Part shown: one piece after another, positions 1 through 8,639 of the stretch
How positions within the stretch are numbered: the stretch's first letter is position 1
Layout: each line of letters begins with the position of its first letter
Source: CALJFL01 sp039964455
Lineage (GTDB): Bacteria; Pseudomonadota; Gammaproteobacteria; Pseudomonadales; Halieaceae
Direction of reading: 5' to 3'
DNA length: 64,000 bases
NCBI GenBank assembly: GCA_039964455.1
Contig: JBDVXK010000015.1
Coordinates: forward strand, 1 to 64,000
Translations under genes and position numbers: made by a program
The notes under the pieces: generated by a model
Told to the model about the DNA's origin: nothing
The model's input: only the letters and a program-made list of their open reading frames with translations
Databases searched by the model: none

Positions 1-1
1 C

Positions 2-223
2 TTTCGAAAATCTAATCCAATTTCTTTTCGGCGCGCCCCCATTGTTGCCACGATTTTTTGGATGGGGTTGGAACTGCCGATTCAGGCTGCTCTGCTATTC
101 AACATTTTTGGTGTTCTGCCCGAATATGTCATTGGGTTTTACTTTCTGGCGGTAATATTTAACTTTGGGGAGTCGTGTATGTTCCTGCTCCTGATGGTGT
201 TTGGTGGAAATGGGGACGCATAA
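2..223 (+). CDS. C-terminal end of an integral membrane protein (partial)
   Basis: The frame is open from base 2 to a TAA at 221-223, giving 73 residues of a protein whose start lies outside the window. The residues are strongly hydrophobic, with two likely membrane segments (about 12-35 and 40-67), and the protein ends in a short polar tail, GGNGDA. I cannot assign a family from this fragment. It reads in the same direction as the sulfatase downstream but is separated from it by about 260 bases holding palindromic elements, so the two are probably not in one operon. That it is a real gene end is inferred from the uninterrupted frame and the membrane-like composition. Confidence 0.5.
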   Translation, partial: FRKSNPISFRRAPIVATIFWMGLELPIQAALLFNIFGVLPEYVIGFYFLAVIFNFGESCMFLLLMVFGGNGDA

Positions 224-275
224 AGGGTTTTGTCGAAACATTTGCTGCGATAGCAAGTAGAAGTGTCCAGAGTGA

Positions 276-364
276 AATGACCGCTTTGAGGTGAAAGCGG
301 ACGTTGCAGCCCCAGGCTCATTCAGGGCCAATAATGTCCGCTTTCGCCTAGGAGCAGTCGTATT
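276..364. repeat. Two short related palindromic elements
   Basis: Two similar imperfect palindromes lie about 57 bases apart, at 276-305 and 333-364. Both open with AATG(A/T)CCGCTTT. The first closes with AAAGCGGACGTT and can form a CCGCTTT/AAAGCGG hairpin with a 6-base loop. The second closes with a decayed arm, GCAGTCGTATT. They fill most of the gap before the sulfatase gene. A short plus-strand open frame crosses them but shows no protein-like character. They look like members of a small dispersed intergenic repeat family. Confidence 0.45.
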
Positions 365-487
365 GGCTATACGGGATTCGGAGTTCACTTCAACCCAAAG
401 CGTATGCTCATTGGATACCTCGACTGGACTTTTTAATGAATCTTGTCAACATACTCTACACTTCGCTGAAGAGGCAGGGATGTCCCC

Positions 488-1933
488 ATGACAAAGATCA
501 AACTGATAGCAAACCTCCTTATCGGGTCTCTATTTTTCGCTAGCCCTACGTTCGCCTGGGCAGAGGAGAAGCCTAATATCGTCCTGGTCTTTCTCGATAA
601 CTTCGGTTGGGGTGAACCAGGCTTCAATGGCGGAGGAATCGTTCGGGGTGCAGAGACCCCTCGAATGGACCAAGTCGCAGTTGAAGGGCTCCGCCTGACT
701 AATTTTAACGTTGAGGCGCAGTGCACTCCTTCGCGATCGGCAATTATGACGGGGCGCTACGCGATACGTAGCGGCAACGGCGTTGCGCCTCTAGGGAGTG
801 GTGTTTACGGTTTGGTGCAATGGGAATACACCATGGCTGAAATGCTTTCCGATGCTGGGTACGCAACGGGCATGTTTGGCAAATGGCACCTCGGCCGCAC
901 TGACGGTAGATTCCCAACCGATCAGGGGTTTGACGAATGGTATGGCATCCATAACTCGACCGACGAAGCGACCTACCATAGTCGCCTCGGGTTCGCCGAC
1001 AGTGGCGTCGAGGAAACCTGGGTGATGGAATCCAGAAGAGATGAAAAACCCAAAAAAGTACGGCCTTACCGGCTGGACTACCGTCCACTCATTGACAAGG
1101 ACCTGACCGACAAAGCGATTAGGTTCATGGAAAGCAACGCCAAAAAGAACAAGCCGTTCTTTCTTTTTGTCCCTTACACAGCTACCCATTTTCCCACGAT
1201 GGTTCACCCCGATTTCGAAGGCAAGTCAGGAAACGGGCCATGGGCCGATATGCTGACGCAGATCGACGCTTACACAGGCAGGTTACTCGATTCGATTGAC
1301 GATCTGGGTATTCGAGATAACACCATCTTTATTTTTACTGCTGATAATGGACCGGAGATGGCACACGGCAACAACATGGTCTCCTTGGAAACTACGTCCC
1401 AGGGCAGCCCCGGCCCGTGGAGAGGCACGCTTTTCACCAGCTTTGAAGGAAGCTTGCGTGTTCCATTTGCCATACGCTGGCCCGGCAAGATACCGGCCGG
1501 GAGATCGAGTAACGAAATCGTGCACGAAATGGACCTCTTCCCGACCCTGGCGAAAATTGCCGGAGGCAAGGTACCGAACGATCGTGAATTTGATGGCATC
1601 GAAATGAAAGATTTCTTCCTGGGCAAGGAAAACAAGTCCGGACGTGAGTCAGTTATCGTTTACATGGGTAACAACATTTACGGAATCAAGTGGCGGAATT
1701 GGAAGCTTCATTTCAAGGAGCTGGATACGGTCTTCGGTGAGGTCAAGGAATACGGCATACCGAAACTCTATAACCTGCACGCTGATATGTCAGAGAGGGA
1801 AAATGTCTTCTTCGCCGACGCGTGGGTTTCCAAGGCGGCAAGTCCCAAACTTGTCGAACATGCTGCATCTTTGAAAAGGGAGCCACCCATCAAGCCAGGG
1901 GCGCCTGATCCTTACGAGCCGGCGAAGCGATAA
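488..1933 (+). CDS. Exported sulfatase (arylsulfatase family, FGly type)
   Basis: The 481-residue protein has an N-terminal signal peptide (residues 1-25, cleavage near AWA-EE). Cys79 lies in the CTPSR motif, the C-x-P-x-R site that is converted to formylglycine in type I sulfatases, followed by the usual MTGR. The second sulfatase signature, GKWHLG, sits near 133-138, and a metal-site segment LDNFGWGE near 36-43 has Asn where many relatives have a second Asp. The C-terminal DNG and DLFPT motifs also fit. It should hydrolyse sulfate esters in the periplasm. The ATG at 488 is preceded by a purine-rich GAGGCAGGGA. The gene stands alone; the substrate cannot be told from sequence, and the maturase gene is not in the window. 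Confidence 0.9.
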   Translation: MTKIKLIANLLIGSLFFASPTFAWAEEKPNIVLVFLDNFGWGEPGFNGGGIVRGAETPRMDQVAVEGLRLTNFNVEAQCTPSRSAIMTGRYAIRSGNGVAPLGSGVYGLVQWEYTMAEMLSDAGYATGMFGKWHLGRTDGRFPTDQGFDEWYGIHNSTDEATYHSRLGFADSGVEETWVMESRRDEKPKKVRPYRLDYRPLIDKDLTDKAIRFMESNAKKNKPFFLFVPYTATHFPTMVHPDFEGKSGNGPWADMLTQIDAYTGRLLDSIDDLGIRDNTIFIFTADNGPEMAHGNNMVSLETTSQGSPGPWRGTLFTSFEGSLRVPFAIRWPGKIPAGRSSNEIVHEMDLFPTLAKIAGGKVPNDREFDGIEMKDFFLGKENKSGRESVIVYMGNNIYGIKWRNWKLHFKELDTVFGEVKEYGIPKLYNLHADMSERENVFFADAWVSKAASPKLVEHAASLKREPPIKPGAPDPYEPAKR

Positions 1934-2145
1934 TCCACTTAGAGCGGGCCGCCGCGTACCACTGAACGCGAACTCTACGTTTCACTTTGTCCCGAGTAAA
2001 TAACCTAGGGGATTCCGGTTAGTATGGCGTTAGTTTCGGTAACGCCCGGGAGGGCTGGCTGCCACACAGACGTAGAAAACACTTTGTATAGGCGAGATAA
2101 CTAATTGAAATATATAATAATAAAGCATAGAAAGGAGCCGCGATA

Positions 2146-3171
2146 ATGCCCAAGAGTCATCGTGTAAGCGTACTCGGCGGCGGTAGCTTCGGAACCGTGA
2201 TCGCCAATATTGTGGCGCTCAATGGCAGCAGAGTGAGCCTGTGGTTGCGCAATGAAGCCCGTGCTCAGGCAATAAACGAGAATAGTGAAAACACGGAATA
2301 CCTGCCGGGTTATCAATTGCACGCGAACCTGCGGGCTACTACCTCTTTGCAGGATTCAATCAGCGATATCGATATTCTCTTTGTCGCGGTCCCAAGTAAG
2401 TCGTTCCGTGCAGTTGCCAAAGAAGTGGCGGGGCACATTGGCACTAATACTCTGGTGGTCAGCCTGACAAAAGGGATAGAGGCAGATGGTTTTCGTTTGA
2501 TGAGCCAGATATTGGCCGAGGAATTACCTCTGAATCCGGTCGCTGTGCTTAGCGGGCCTAACCTTGCAGGTGAGATAGCGGCGGGGCAGATCACTGGCTC
2601 GGTAGTGGCGAGCGCTACGTCGGAAATTAACACCACCTTGCACGATTTATTGCACAGCGAAAACTTCCTGGTATTCGCCTCACATGACATGTACGGCGTG
2701 GAGCTGGGAGGTGCGCTAAAGAATGTGTATGCGATTCTTGCGGGCCTGGGCGCCGCGTTGGACTTTGGCGAAAACACCATAGGTATGCTGCTCACCCGCT
2801 CGCTGGCGGAGATGTCGCGTTTCGCAGTGCACATGGGCGCCAATCCGATGACTTTCCTGGGGTTAGCCGGAGTGGGGGATTTGTTTGTTACCTGCTCATC
2901 ACCGCAGTCCAGAAACTACCGGGTGGGGTATGCCGTGGGCAAAGGCGATTCGCTGGACGAGGCGCTGGCCGGCATGGACCAGGTTGCGGAGGGTATTAAC
3001 ACCCTCGGCCTGCTGAAAGCGGAGGCAGATCGCCGCGATGTGCACATGCCGCTCGTCAATGGTTTGTATGGAATTCTGTACGAGCACAGGCCTGTATCGG
3101 AAGTGTTCGGTGATATGATGATTACTGAGCAGGCACAGGATGTAGAGTTCGTTACAAGCGCTTCATCATGA
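2146..3171 (+). CDS. gpsA: Glycerol-3-phosphate dehydrogenase [NAD(P)+]
   Basis: The protein makes sn-glycerol 3-phosphate from dihydroxyacetone phosphate, the backbone for phospholipids, in the cytosol. Its 341 residues match the usual size. The N-terminal Rossmann motif GGGSFGT is at 11-17, and the conserved catalytic lysine lies in GALKN (Lys192). The SGPNLAGE segment (136-143) and the C-terminal substrate domain (GLAGVGDLFVTC) are typical. A clear AAAGGAG lies ahead of the ATG. The gene ends in an ATGA overlap with sixA, so the two are probably co-translated, in a compact four-gene run that continues to 5100. Confidence 0.96.
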   Translation: MPKSHRVSVLGGGSFGTVIANIVALNGSRVSLWLRNEARAQAINENSENTEYLPGYQLHANLRATTSLQDSISDIDILFVAVPSKSFRAVAKEVAGHIGTNTLVVSLTKGIEADGFRLMSQILAEELPLNPVAVLSGPNLAGEIAAGQITGSVVASATSEINTTLHDLLHSENFLVFASHDMYGVELGGALKNVYAILAGLGAALDFGENTIGMLLTRSLAEMSRFAVHMGANPMTFLGLAGVGDLFVTCSSPQSRNYRVGYAVGKGDSLDEALAGMDQVAEGINTLGLLKAEADRRDVHMPLVNGLYGILYEHRPVSEVFGDMMITEQAQDVEFVTSASS

Positions 3172-3671
3172 TAGTGACGATATGGAGACATGGTGAAGCC
3201 GGTTTGGCGGTAACCGACGAGGTTCGCGAGTTAACTGGCTCGGGGCGCGACGATGTCAGCTATGGCTGCCATCAGATTAACGAGCACTGCCAGTCGCGGG
3301 ATCTGCCTACTCCCTCAACGATTTTGCATAGTCCTTACACCAGAACCCTACAGACAGCTGAAATAATCGACGCGGCATTCTCGCATGCCACCATGGCCCC
3401 TGCAGATGCACTGACGCCCGGCGGTCGGATTGATAGTGTCGAGTCTGCGCTGGCTTCAGAGTTTGATAGGGAGGCAGCCCCGGATCATCTGGTGCTGGTC
3501 TCCCATCAGCCGCTGGTTAGCTACCTTCTTGACCGATGGCTGGGCCAGCGTGGCCTCGTGCCCTCGCTTTCGCCCAGTGGCTTTGCCTGTGTTGATATGA
3601 ATGTACCTGGCGAAGGCTGCGCGACTCTGCAGTTCTGGGCATTTCCACCCTTGTTTGAGGCGGGAAATTGA
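3168..3671 (+). CDS. sixA: Phosphohistidine phosphatase SixA-like
   Basis: This histidine-phosphatase superfamily protein has 167 residues. The catalytic RHGEA motif is at 7-11 (His8 would be the phospho-acceptor), and the second catalytic histidine is in LVSHQPL near 108-114. SixA proteins remove phosphate from histidine residues of phosphotransfer (HPt) domains or PTS components. The start overlaps the gpsA stop by four bases (ATGA), and its stop overlaps the TTG start of the next gene. The substrate is not deducible here, so SixA is the best family name rather than a proven function. Confidence 0.87.
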   Translation: MIVTIWRHGEAGLAVTDEVRELTGSGRDDVSYGCHQINEHCQSRDLPTPSTILHSPYTRTLQTAEIIDAAFSHATMAPADALTPGGRIDSVESALASEFDREAAPDHLVLVSHQPLVSYLLDRWLGQRGLVPSLSPSGFACVDMNVPGEGCATLQFWAFPPLFEAGN

Positions 3672-4531
3672 CTGCGGTAAAACCACAGCCTCTGGAATGG
3701 CAGGTTGACGGGCTGACGATTTCGGGGCTCGGCTGGGGCGACCCTGCGGGCAAACCGCTGCTCGCGCTGCATGGCTGGTTGGACAACGCCGCAAGCTTCA
3801 ATGAAATCGCGCCGCTACTCACAAGCCATTATGTGGTTGCTATTGATCTCACGGGTCATGGGCAAAGCTCCCGGCGCTCGGCAGATGCCAGTTACCAGAT
3901 ATGGGATGACTTGCCGCAAATACTGGCTGTCGTAACGGCGCTGGGTTGGTCTGAATTTGCGGTACTGGGACATTCCCGTGGCGCCATTATCGGGTCCTTG
4001 CTTACCTCCGCCAGGCCTGAGCAGGTAATACAGTTGGTGCTACTGGATGCCGTAGCGCCGGAGCCGATGCCCGAGGATATTTTCGCAAGCCAGATGGCGC
4101 GCTTTCTCGATGAGCGAAACAAATTGATGACCAGGGAAGAGCGGGTGCTGGATTCTGTAGAGGACGCCATTGCTTTGCGACAATCCAGGGGGCTTAGTCG
4201 TTTCGCTGCTGAAACCTTGGTGCCACGTAGCCTCCTTCCGGCAGAAAACGGTTTTGTATGGACCAACGATCCAAGGTTGAATGGCGCGTCTGCGTTAAAA
4301 TTGACCGAGGGTCATATACGGGCCGCGCTGGCGGCGGTGGCGGCTCCGGTGTTGCTGTTACTTGCCCAGGGCGGGCACGGACAATATCCGCAGATACTGG
4401 CCAGTGCGGAAGGCGGCTTTGCGAAGCTGACCGCCCAATCTGTCGCGGGCAGCCATCACTTTCATATCGATGGTGATGTGCCTGCAATTGCTAATATTAT
4501 TAATGATTTTTTGCAGGACGATACGCCATGA
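3668..4531 (+). CDS. Alpha/beta hydrolase fold protein
   Basis: The 287-residue protein has a standard alpha/beta hydrolase layout. The oxyanion-hole segment HGWLDN is near 35-40, the nucleophile elbow GHSRG has Ser103, and a late histidine lies in the GSHHFH segment near the C-terminus. It is probably a cytosolic esterase or related hydrolase; the substrate is unknown. The start is a TTG that overlaps the sixA stop (TTGA), with GAGGCGGGAA just upstream; no in-frame ATG offers a better N-terminus. It ends in an ATGA overlap with the next gene, continuing the gpsA operon. Confidence 0.85.
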   Translation: MTAVKPQPLEWQVDGLTISGLGWGDPAGKPLLALHGWLDNAASFNEIAPLLTSHYVVAIDLTGHGQSSRRSADASYQIWDDLPQILAVVTALGWSEFAVLGHSRGAIIGSLLTSARPEQVIQLVLLDAVAPEPMPEDIFASQMARFLDERNKLMTREERVLDSVEDAIALRQSRGLSRFAAETLVPRSLLPAENGFVWTNDPRLNGASALKLTEGHIRAALAAVAAPVLLLLAQGGHGQYPQILASAEGGFAKLTAQSVAGSHHFHIDGDVPAIANIINDFLQDDTP

Positions 4532-5100
4532 AGATTGCGCGGATACTGCTCATTCTGCTGCTGCCCGTTACTTCGGTCTTTGCGCAGGAGGGAGCCGGCG
4601 ACTTAGCTGCCTCGCAGGCAGGCCCACGACAGTTACTCGACACACTTAACGGCTATCCTCATGCGCTGGTGATTGCGGTTTCCGATGCTGAGGTTGTCGA
4701 CCATGAAGTGGGGCTGGGTGCGCTACAAAAGGTTCGTGGCGCCTGGCGCTTCAAGAAAAGCGAACGGGTCAGCGGCCGATTGCAGCGGTTCACCTGGCAG
4801 GTGACTGACGGTTTCAGTTCCGAGGAATTGTTTCGTGATCTGTCTGAGCAGCTCGCCGCATTGGGCGGATCAGAATTACTTTTTGCCTGTCAGGGCAGGG
4901 CATGTGGCCATGGTTCGCAGTGGGCTAACAGGGTGTTCGGGCAGAAGATTCTTTATGGTCGTGACGACCTGCAGCGCTACAGCGTTTATGGGTTCTCTGA
5001 GCCCGAGTTGTCGCGTGTTGTTATCTATGCCTCATCGCGTACCAGCGACCGGCACTATCTGCATGCCGAGCTGATCGAGCAAACTCCCTCTAGCGATTAA
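4528..5100 (+). CDS. DUF4892-like exported protein
   Basis: The 190-residue protein has a short signal peptide (1-20, ending VFA-QE), so it is predicted to be periplasmic. It contains a conserved-looking segment LLFACQGRACGHGSQWAN around 128-147 with paired cysteines, and a YGRDDLQRYSVY stretch. I recognise the overall pattern as the DUF4892 family, whose role is not known. It is the last gene of the gpsA-sixA-hydrolase run, overlapping the hydrolase by four bases (ATGA), and its end overlaps the convergent folE gene by 11 bases. Family assignment is from memory of the motif, not a search. Confidence 0.7.
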   Translation: MKIARILLILLLPVTSVFAQEGAGDLAASQAGPRQLLDTLNGYPHALVIAVSDAEVVDHEVGLGALQKVRGAWRFKKSERVSGRLQRFTWQVTDGFSSEELFRDLSEQLAALGGSELLFACQGRACGHGSQWANRVFGQKILYGRDDLQRYSVYGFSEPELSRVVIYASSRTSDRHYLHAELIEQTPSSD

Positions 5101-5638
5101 GCTGTAACAGCGACAGGAACTCGTCGCGGGTTTTTTGCTCAGTGCGGAATGACCCCAACATTGCTGAGGTTTTCATCAGTGAATTTTGCTTTTCTACGCC
5201 GCGCATCATCATACACATGTGCTGTGCTTCAATGATCACACCCACGCCTTCTGCGTCAGTCACCGACATGATGGTCTCGGCTATCTGAGTGGTCAGGGCT
5301 TCCTGAATTTGTAGCCTACGCGCAAAAACATCAACGATGCGGGCGACCTTCGACAGGCCCAGTACTTTGCCCGTTGGTATATAAGCTACATGACATTTGC
5401 CTATAAAGGGCAACAAGTGATGCTCACAAAGCGAGTACATTTCGACATCCTGCACCAGTACCATCTCGCTGGATTCGGTGGGGAACAGGGCGTCATTGAC
5501 GACATCATCTACGGATTGGTCATAGCCATGGGTAAGAAACTCAAAGGCCTTGGCTGCACGTTTTGGCGTATCCAGTAATCCCGGGCGATCCAGGTCTTCA
5601 CCTATTGCTTCTATGATCGCAGCCCAATTCTTTTCCAC
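5090..5638 (-). CDS. folE: GTP cyclohydrolase I
   Basis: The enzyme converts GTP to 7,8-dihydroneopterin triphosphate, the first step of tetrahydrofolate synthesis. I place the start at a GTG (5638) because GGAGAG lies six bases before it; this gives 182 residues (the first are VEKNWAAI), the normal family size. A longer frame up to 5689 adds 17 residues without family character. Zinc ligands are visible as Cys71 and His74 in CEHHLLP and Cys142 in MCMMMRG. The gene is convergent with the DUF4892 gene and overlaps it by 11 bases. Upstream it faces prmB divergently across about 100 bases. Confidence 0.95.
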   Translation of the reverse strand: MEKNWAAIIEAIGEDLDRPGLLDTPKRAAKAFEFLTHGYDQSVDDVVNDALFPTESSEMVLVQDVEMYSLCEHHLLPFIGKCHVAYIPTGKVLGLSKVARIVDVFARRLQIQEALTTQIAETIMSVTDAEGVGVIIEAQHMCMMMRGVEKQNSLMKTSAMLGSFRTEQKTRDEFLSLLQLNR

Positions 5639-5735
5639 GTGGTCTCTCCGGTTATGCCGTCTTGATGCGGGCAGCGATATTAGCAACACCGCCCAAGCGA
5701 GGCAAACAGGCCTGTGTTTGAGTTAGAATTCGGCA

Positions 5736-6656
5736 ATGAATAATCTCTCCGACAATCCAGTACACCCGACAACTATTGGTGATGCCCTCACTATTGCGCA
5801 TGAAAGGTTGGTGGCGAGTGATGTATTTTTTGGTCACGGGACGGATAACCCGTGGGACGAGGCCGTGCAGCTGGTTTTGGCGGCCGCTGAGTTGCCAGCC
5901 GACTCAGGTGAAGAGGTGTTGCCTGTCGCCTTGGGCGAAGACGCCTGGCTGCGGGCGCAGGGAATGCTGGGCCGTCGCATAAATGAGCATGTGCCACTTC
6001 CTTACCTTACCGGTGTGGCCTGGTTTGCTGGTCTGCAATTTGGCTGTGACGAGCGCGCTATTATTCCGCGCTCGCCGCTGGCTGAAGTTATTCACGACAA
6101 TTTTCAACCCTGGTACAGCGGGTCAGCGCCACGTCGTATTCTGGATTTGTGCTGCGGTGGTGGCTGCATAGGCCTGGCTGCAGCGTATTACCACCCTGAT
6201 ATCTCGGTTGACCTGGTGGATCTCGACCCAGATGCGCTGGCATTGGCTTCTGAGAATATAGGCAGATATGAGCTGCAAGGTCGGGTGAGGGCGGTTCAGT
6301 CTGATTTGTTCACTGCATTAGCGCAGGAGAGATATGACGTAATACTGAGCAATCCACCTTACGTGGATGCCGCGGATATTGCGTCGATGCCCGCGGAGTA
6401 CCACCACGAACCAGCGTTGGCGCTTGCCTCAGGGGCTGACGGCCTGAATCTCACCCGACGCATTCTCGCGCAGGCACACAATTATCTGACGCCGGACGGT
6501 CTGTTGTTGATAGAAGTTGGCAATAGTTGGGAGGCACTGGACGCCGCTTACCCTGAGTTGCCACTCACCTGGCTGGAGTTTGAGCAGGGTGGTCATGGGG
6601 TTCTGGCCCTGTCGGCGGCAGAGCTGCAAGATTACCACGCCAGAACGGCGCGATAA
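5736..6656 (+). CDS. prmB: 50S ribosomal protein L3 glutamine methyltransferase
   Basis: PrmB methylates a glutamine of ribosomal protein L3 using S-adenosylmethionine. The 306-residue protein has the SAM-binding loop DLCCGGGCIGL at 137-147, the acidic VDLDPDAL at 161-168 and the glutamine-binding NPPY at 206-209. The segment RSPLAE at 112-117 is typical of PrmB and distinguishes it from PrmC. It lies 35 bases ahead of aroC, an arrangement common in gammaproteobacteria. The start is the first in-frame ATG; the ribosome-binding site is weak. Confidence 0.94.
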   Translation: MNNLSDNPVHPTTIGDALTIAHERLVASDVFFGHGTDNPWDEAVQLVLAAAELPADSGEEVLPVALGEDAWLRAQGMLGRRINEHVPLPYLTGVAWFAGLQFGCDERAIIPRSPLAEVIHDNFQPWYSGSAPRRILDLCCGGGCIGLAAAYYHPDISVDLVDLDPDALALASENIGRYELQGRVRAVQSDLFTALAQERYDVILSNPPYVDAADIASMPAEYHHEPALALASGADGLNLTRRILAQAHNYLTPDGLLLIEVGNSWEALDAAYPELPLTWLEFEQGGHGVLALSAAELQDYHARTAR

Positions 6657-6691
6657 TCCGTATAATGTCCGTCGAACTTTGAGGGGGCACT

Positions 6692-7801
6692 ATGGCCGGC
6701 AACACCCTGGGAAAACTATTTACTGTCACCAGCTTTGGCGAAAGCCATGGGCCTGCATTGGGGTGCATCGTTGATGGCTGCCCTCCGGGTCTGGAGTTGT
6801 CCTCGGCGGATATGCAGCCCGACCTGGACCGCCGGAAGCCGGGAACATCCCGCTTTACTACCCAGCGCCGCGAGGACGACGAGGTAAAAATTCTGTCTGG
6901 CGTGTTCGAGGGTAAGACCACTGGAACGCCAATTGGCTTGCTGATTGAAAACACCGACCAGCGGTCCAAGGATTACTCCAACATCATGGATACTTTCCGT
7001 CCCGCCCATGCTGATTACACCTATACGCAAAAATATGGCTTGCGTGACTATCGCGGAGGCGGCCGCTCCTCGGCGCGTGAAACAGCCATGCGGGTTGCAG
7101 CCGGGGCTATTGCCAAGAAGTATCTTAGCCAGCGTTACGGCATACTGGTGCGCGGCTACCTGTCGCAGTTAGGCCCAATAAAGGCGGATACCCTGGACTG
7201 GAACGTTGTCGAAACAAACCCCTTTTTCTGCCCCGATCAGGCCAAGGTGCCTGAAATGGAAGAATATATGGCCGCGCTTAATAAGCGTGGCGACTCGGTA
7301 GGCGCGCGGATTAACGTAGTCGCCAGTGGTGTGATGCCTGGCTTGGGTGAGCCCATCTTCGATCGCCTTGATGCCGACATAGCCGGGGCGATGATGGGAA
7401 TCAATGCGGTCAAGGGTGTAGAAATTGGTTCGGGTTTTGATAGCGTAGATCAGCAGGGTAGCGAACACCGCGATCTGATGACGCCAGAAGGCTTTTTGAG
7501 TAATAACGCCGGTGGCGTGCTCGGTGGCATATCCAGTGGCCAGGATTTACTGGTGAGCATCGCGCTCAAGCCCACCTCCAGTATCCGCCAACCCGGTGCG
7601 ACCATAGACAGCCAGGGTCAGTCGATGGAAATGGCAACACATGGGCGTCACGATCCCTGCGTTGGTATCAGGGCAACGCCTATCGCCGAAGCGATGTTGG
7701 CGCTGGTACTTATGGATCATGTGCTGCGTCATCGTGGACAGAATATGGACGTGCAATCTGATACCCCCGTACTTCCCGCTCAGTCCCCCGAGCAGAGCTA
7801 A
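6692..7801 (+). CDS. aroC: Chorismate synthase
   Basis: Chorismate synthase converts 5-enolpyruvylshikimate 3-phosphate to chorismate with reduced FMN, the last step of the shikimate pathway. The 369-residue length is normal. The N-terminal signature GESHGPALGC is at about 12-21, the RDYRGGGRSSARET block is near 118-131, and the late RATPIAEA segment is near 327-334. A strong GAGGGGG precedes the ATG. It follows prmB closely and is followed after 20 bases by a tiny membrane protein gene. Confidence 0.97.
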   Translation: MAGNTLGKLFTVTSFGESHGPALGCIVDGCPPGLELSSADMQPDLDRRKPGTSRFTTQRREDDEVKILSGVFEGKTTGTPIGLLIENTDQRSKDYSNIMDTFRPAHADYTYTQKYGLRDYRGGGRSSARETAMRVAAGAIAKKYLSQRYGILVRGYLSQLGPIKADTLDWNVVETNPFFCPDQAKVPEMEEYMAALNKRGDSVGARINVVASGVMPGLGEPIFDRLDADIAGAMMGINAVKGVEIGSGFDSVDQQGSEHRDLMTPEGFLSNNAGGVLGGISSGQDLLVSIALKPTSSIRQPGATIDSQGQSMEMATHGRHDPCVGIRATPIAEAMLALVLMDHVLRHRGQNMDVQSDTPVLPAQSPEQS

Positions 7802-7821
7802 CAGCACGTCGGTGTCTAGTA

Positions 7822-8043
7822 GTGAGTAAAGCGCGCCGCCGTTATTTGCGCACAACGCTGTTGGGCGTGGCCGCGATGGGCACGCTAATCTGGGCTGCTA
7901 TTGATCAGTTCGGGATACCGGTGGCCGATATGGTCGACCTGTTGCTCACGACATTGCTCGCCGTTGGCGTGGTTATCGGGGTCGCCGGCATCGGGGTTAG
8001 CGTTTGGCTGGGTTTGCGCTATCTATTGCGCAAGCGTAACTAG
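7822..8043 (+). CDS. Small two-helix membrane protein
   Basis: This 73-residue protein starts at a GTG. It has a basic N-terminus (SKARRRYLR) and two hydrophobic stretches at about 11-27 and 37-65, ending in a basic RYLLRKRN tail. That pattern predicts a small inner-membrane protein with both ends in the cytosol. I do not recognise a family. It follows aroC by 20 bases on the same strand, and its end overlaps the convergent GcvR-like gene by four bases. Confidence 0.6.
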   Translation: MSKARRRYLRTTLLGVAAMGTLIWAAIDQFGIPVADMVDLLLTTLLAVGVVIGVAGIGVSVWLGLRYLLRKRN

Positions 8044-8567
8044 GACGCGGCGGGCTCCAGTTCTATATCCAGCGTCATCTGATTGGCAATCTCGTCCAGC
8101 GTCTCATGCAATTCATCAAGTGCCAGCGACTGCGGAATTTCAGCCTGGATGCTGGCTTTGAATAACATTTCTCCACTCATTGGAGCGCTACTGACCTCGC
8201 TGTCCATCTCGATAACGTTCACCTGCCGCTCGGCCAATGCGCGGGAGATTTCCCGGACTATGCCAAGGCGGTCAGGGCCCAAGACGGTCAGGTTGATGCG
8301 GGTGGCCACATCAATGCTGAAGCCCTCGCTGGCCGGTGTTACTCGCACGCTGAGTCCGCTGGCAGAGAGGCCCTTGAGTTGCTCCTCAAGTGCATCACCA
8401 TTCGCCTGCGGTAGGGACACGAGTATCAGGCCGGCGAATTTGCCACCTAACTGGGATAACCGGCTCTCATGCCAGTTTCCCTGGTTGTCCTCAATTACCT
8501 GGGACAATTGTTCGACTAATCCGGGGCGGTCATCCCCGATAAAAGTAATGATATAAGAGCTTGGCAA
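8040..8567 (-). CDS. GcvR-like protein with two ACT domains
   Basis: The 175-residue protein consists of two ACT-type modules. The first opens with YIITFIGDDRPGLVEQL (residues 5-21), the second with INLTVLGPDRLGIVREI near 91-107. This is the architecture of the glycine cleavage regulator GcvR, in which ACT domains sense glycine and modulate the activator GcvA. No gcv genes are in the window, so the target is uncertain. The likely start is a TTG at 8567, with GGAG eight bases upstream; there is no in-frame ATG. It converges on the small membrane protein gene with a four-base overlap. Confidence 0.82.
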   Translation of the reverse strand: MPSSYIITFIGDDRPGLVEQLSQVIEDNQGNWHESRLSQLGGKFAGLILVSLPQANGDALEEQLKGLSASGLSVRVTPASEGFSIDVATRINLTVLGPDRLGIVREISRALAERQVNVIEMDSEVSSAPMSGEMLFKASIQAEIPQSLALDELHETLDEIANQMTLDIELEPAAS

Positions 8568-8639
8568 CGAATGGACTCCACATTCCGTACAGCAAGCCGT
8601 ATATTAACGCGCTGAACAACAATTCAGAAGGAGATACCG

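Noticed and set aside
291..491. 66-codon plus-strand frame before the sulfatase
   Set aside because: It spans the palindromic repeats and overlaps the sulfatase start; no protein-like pattern.
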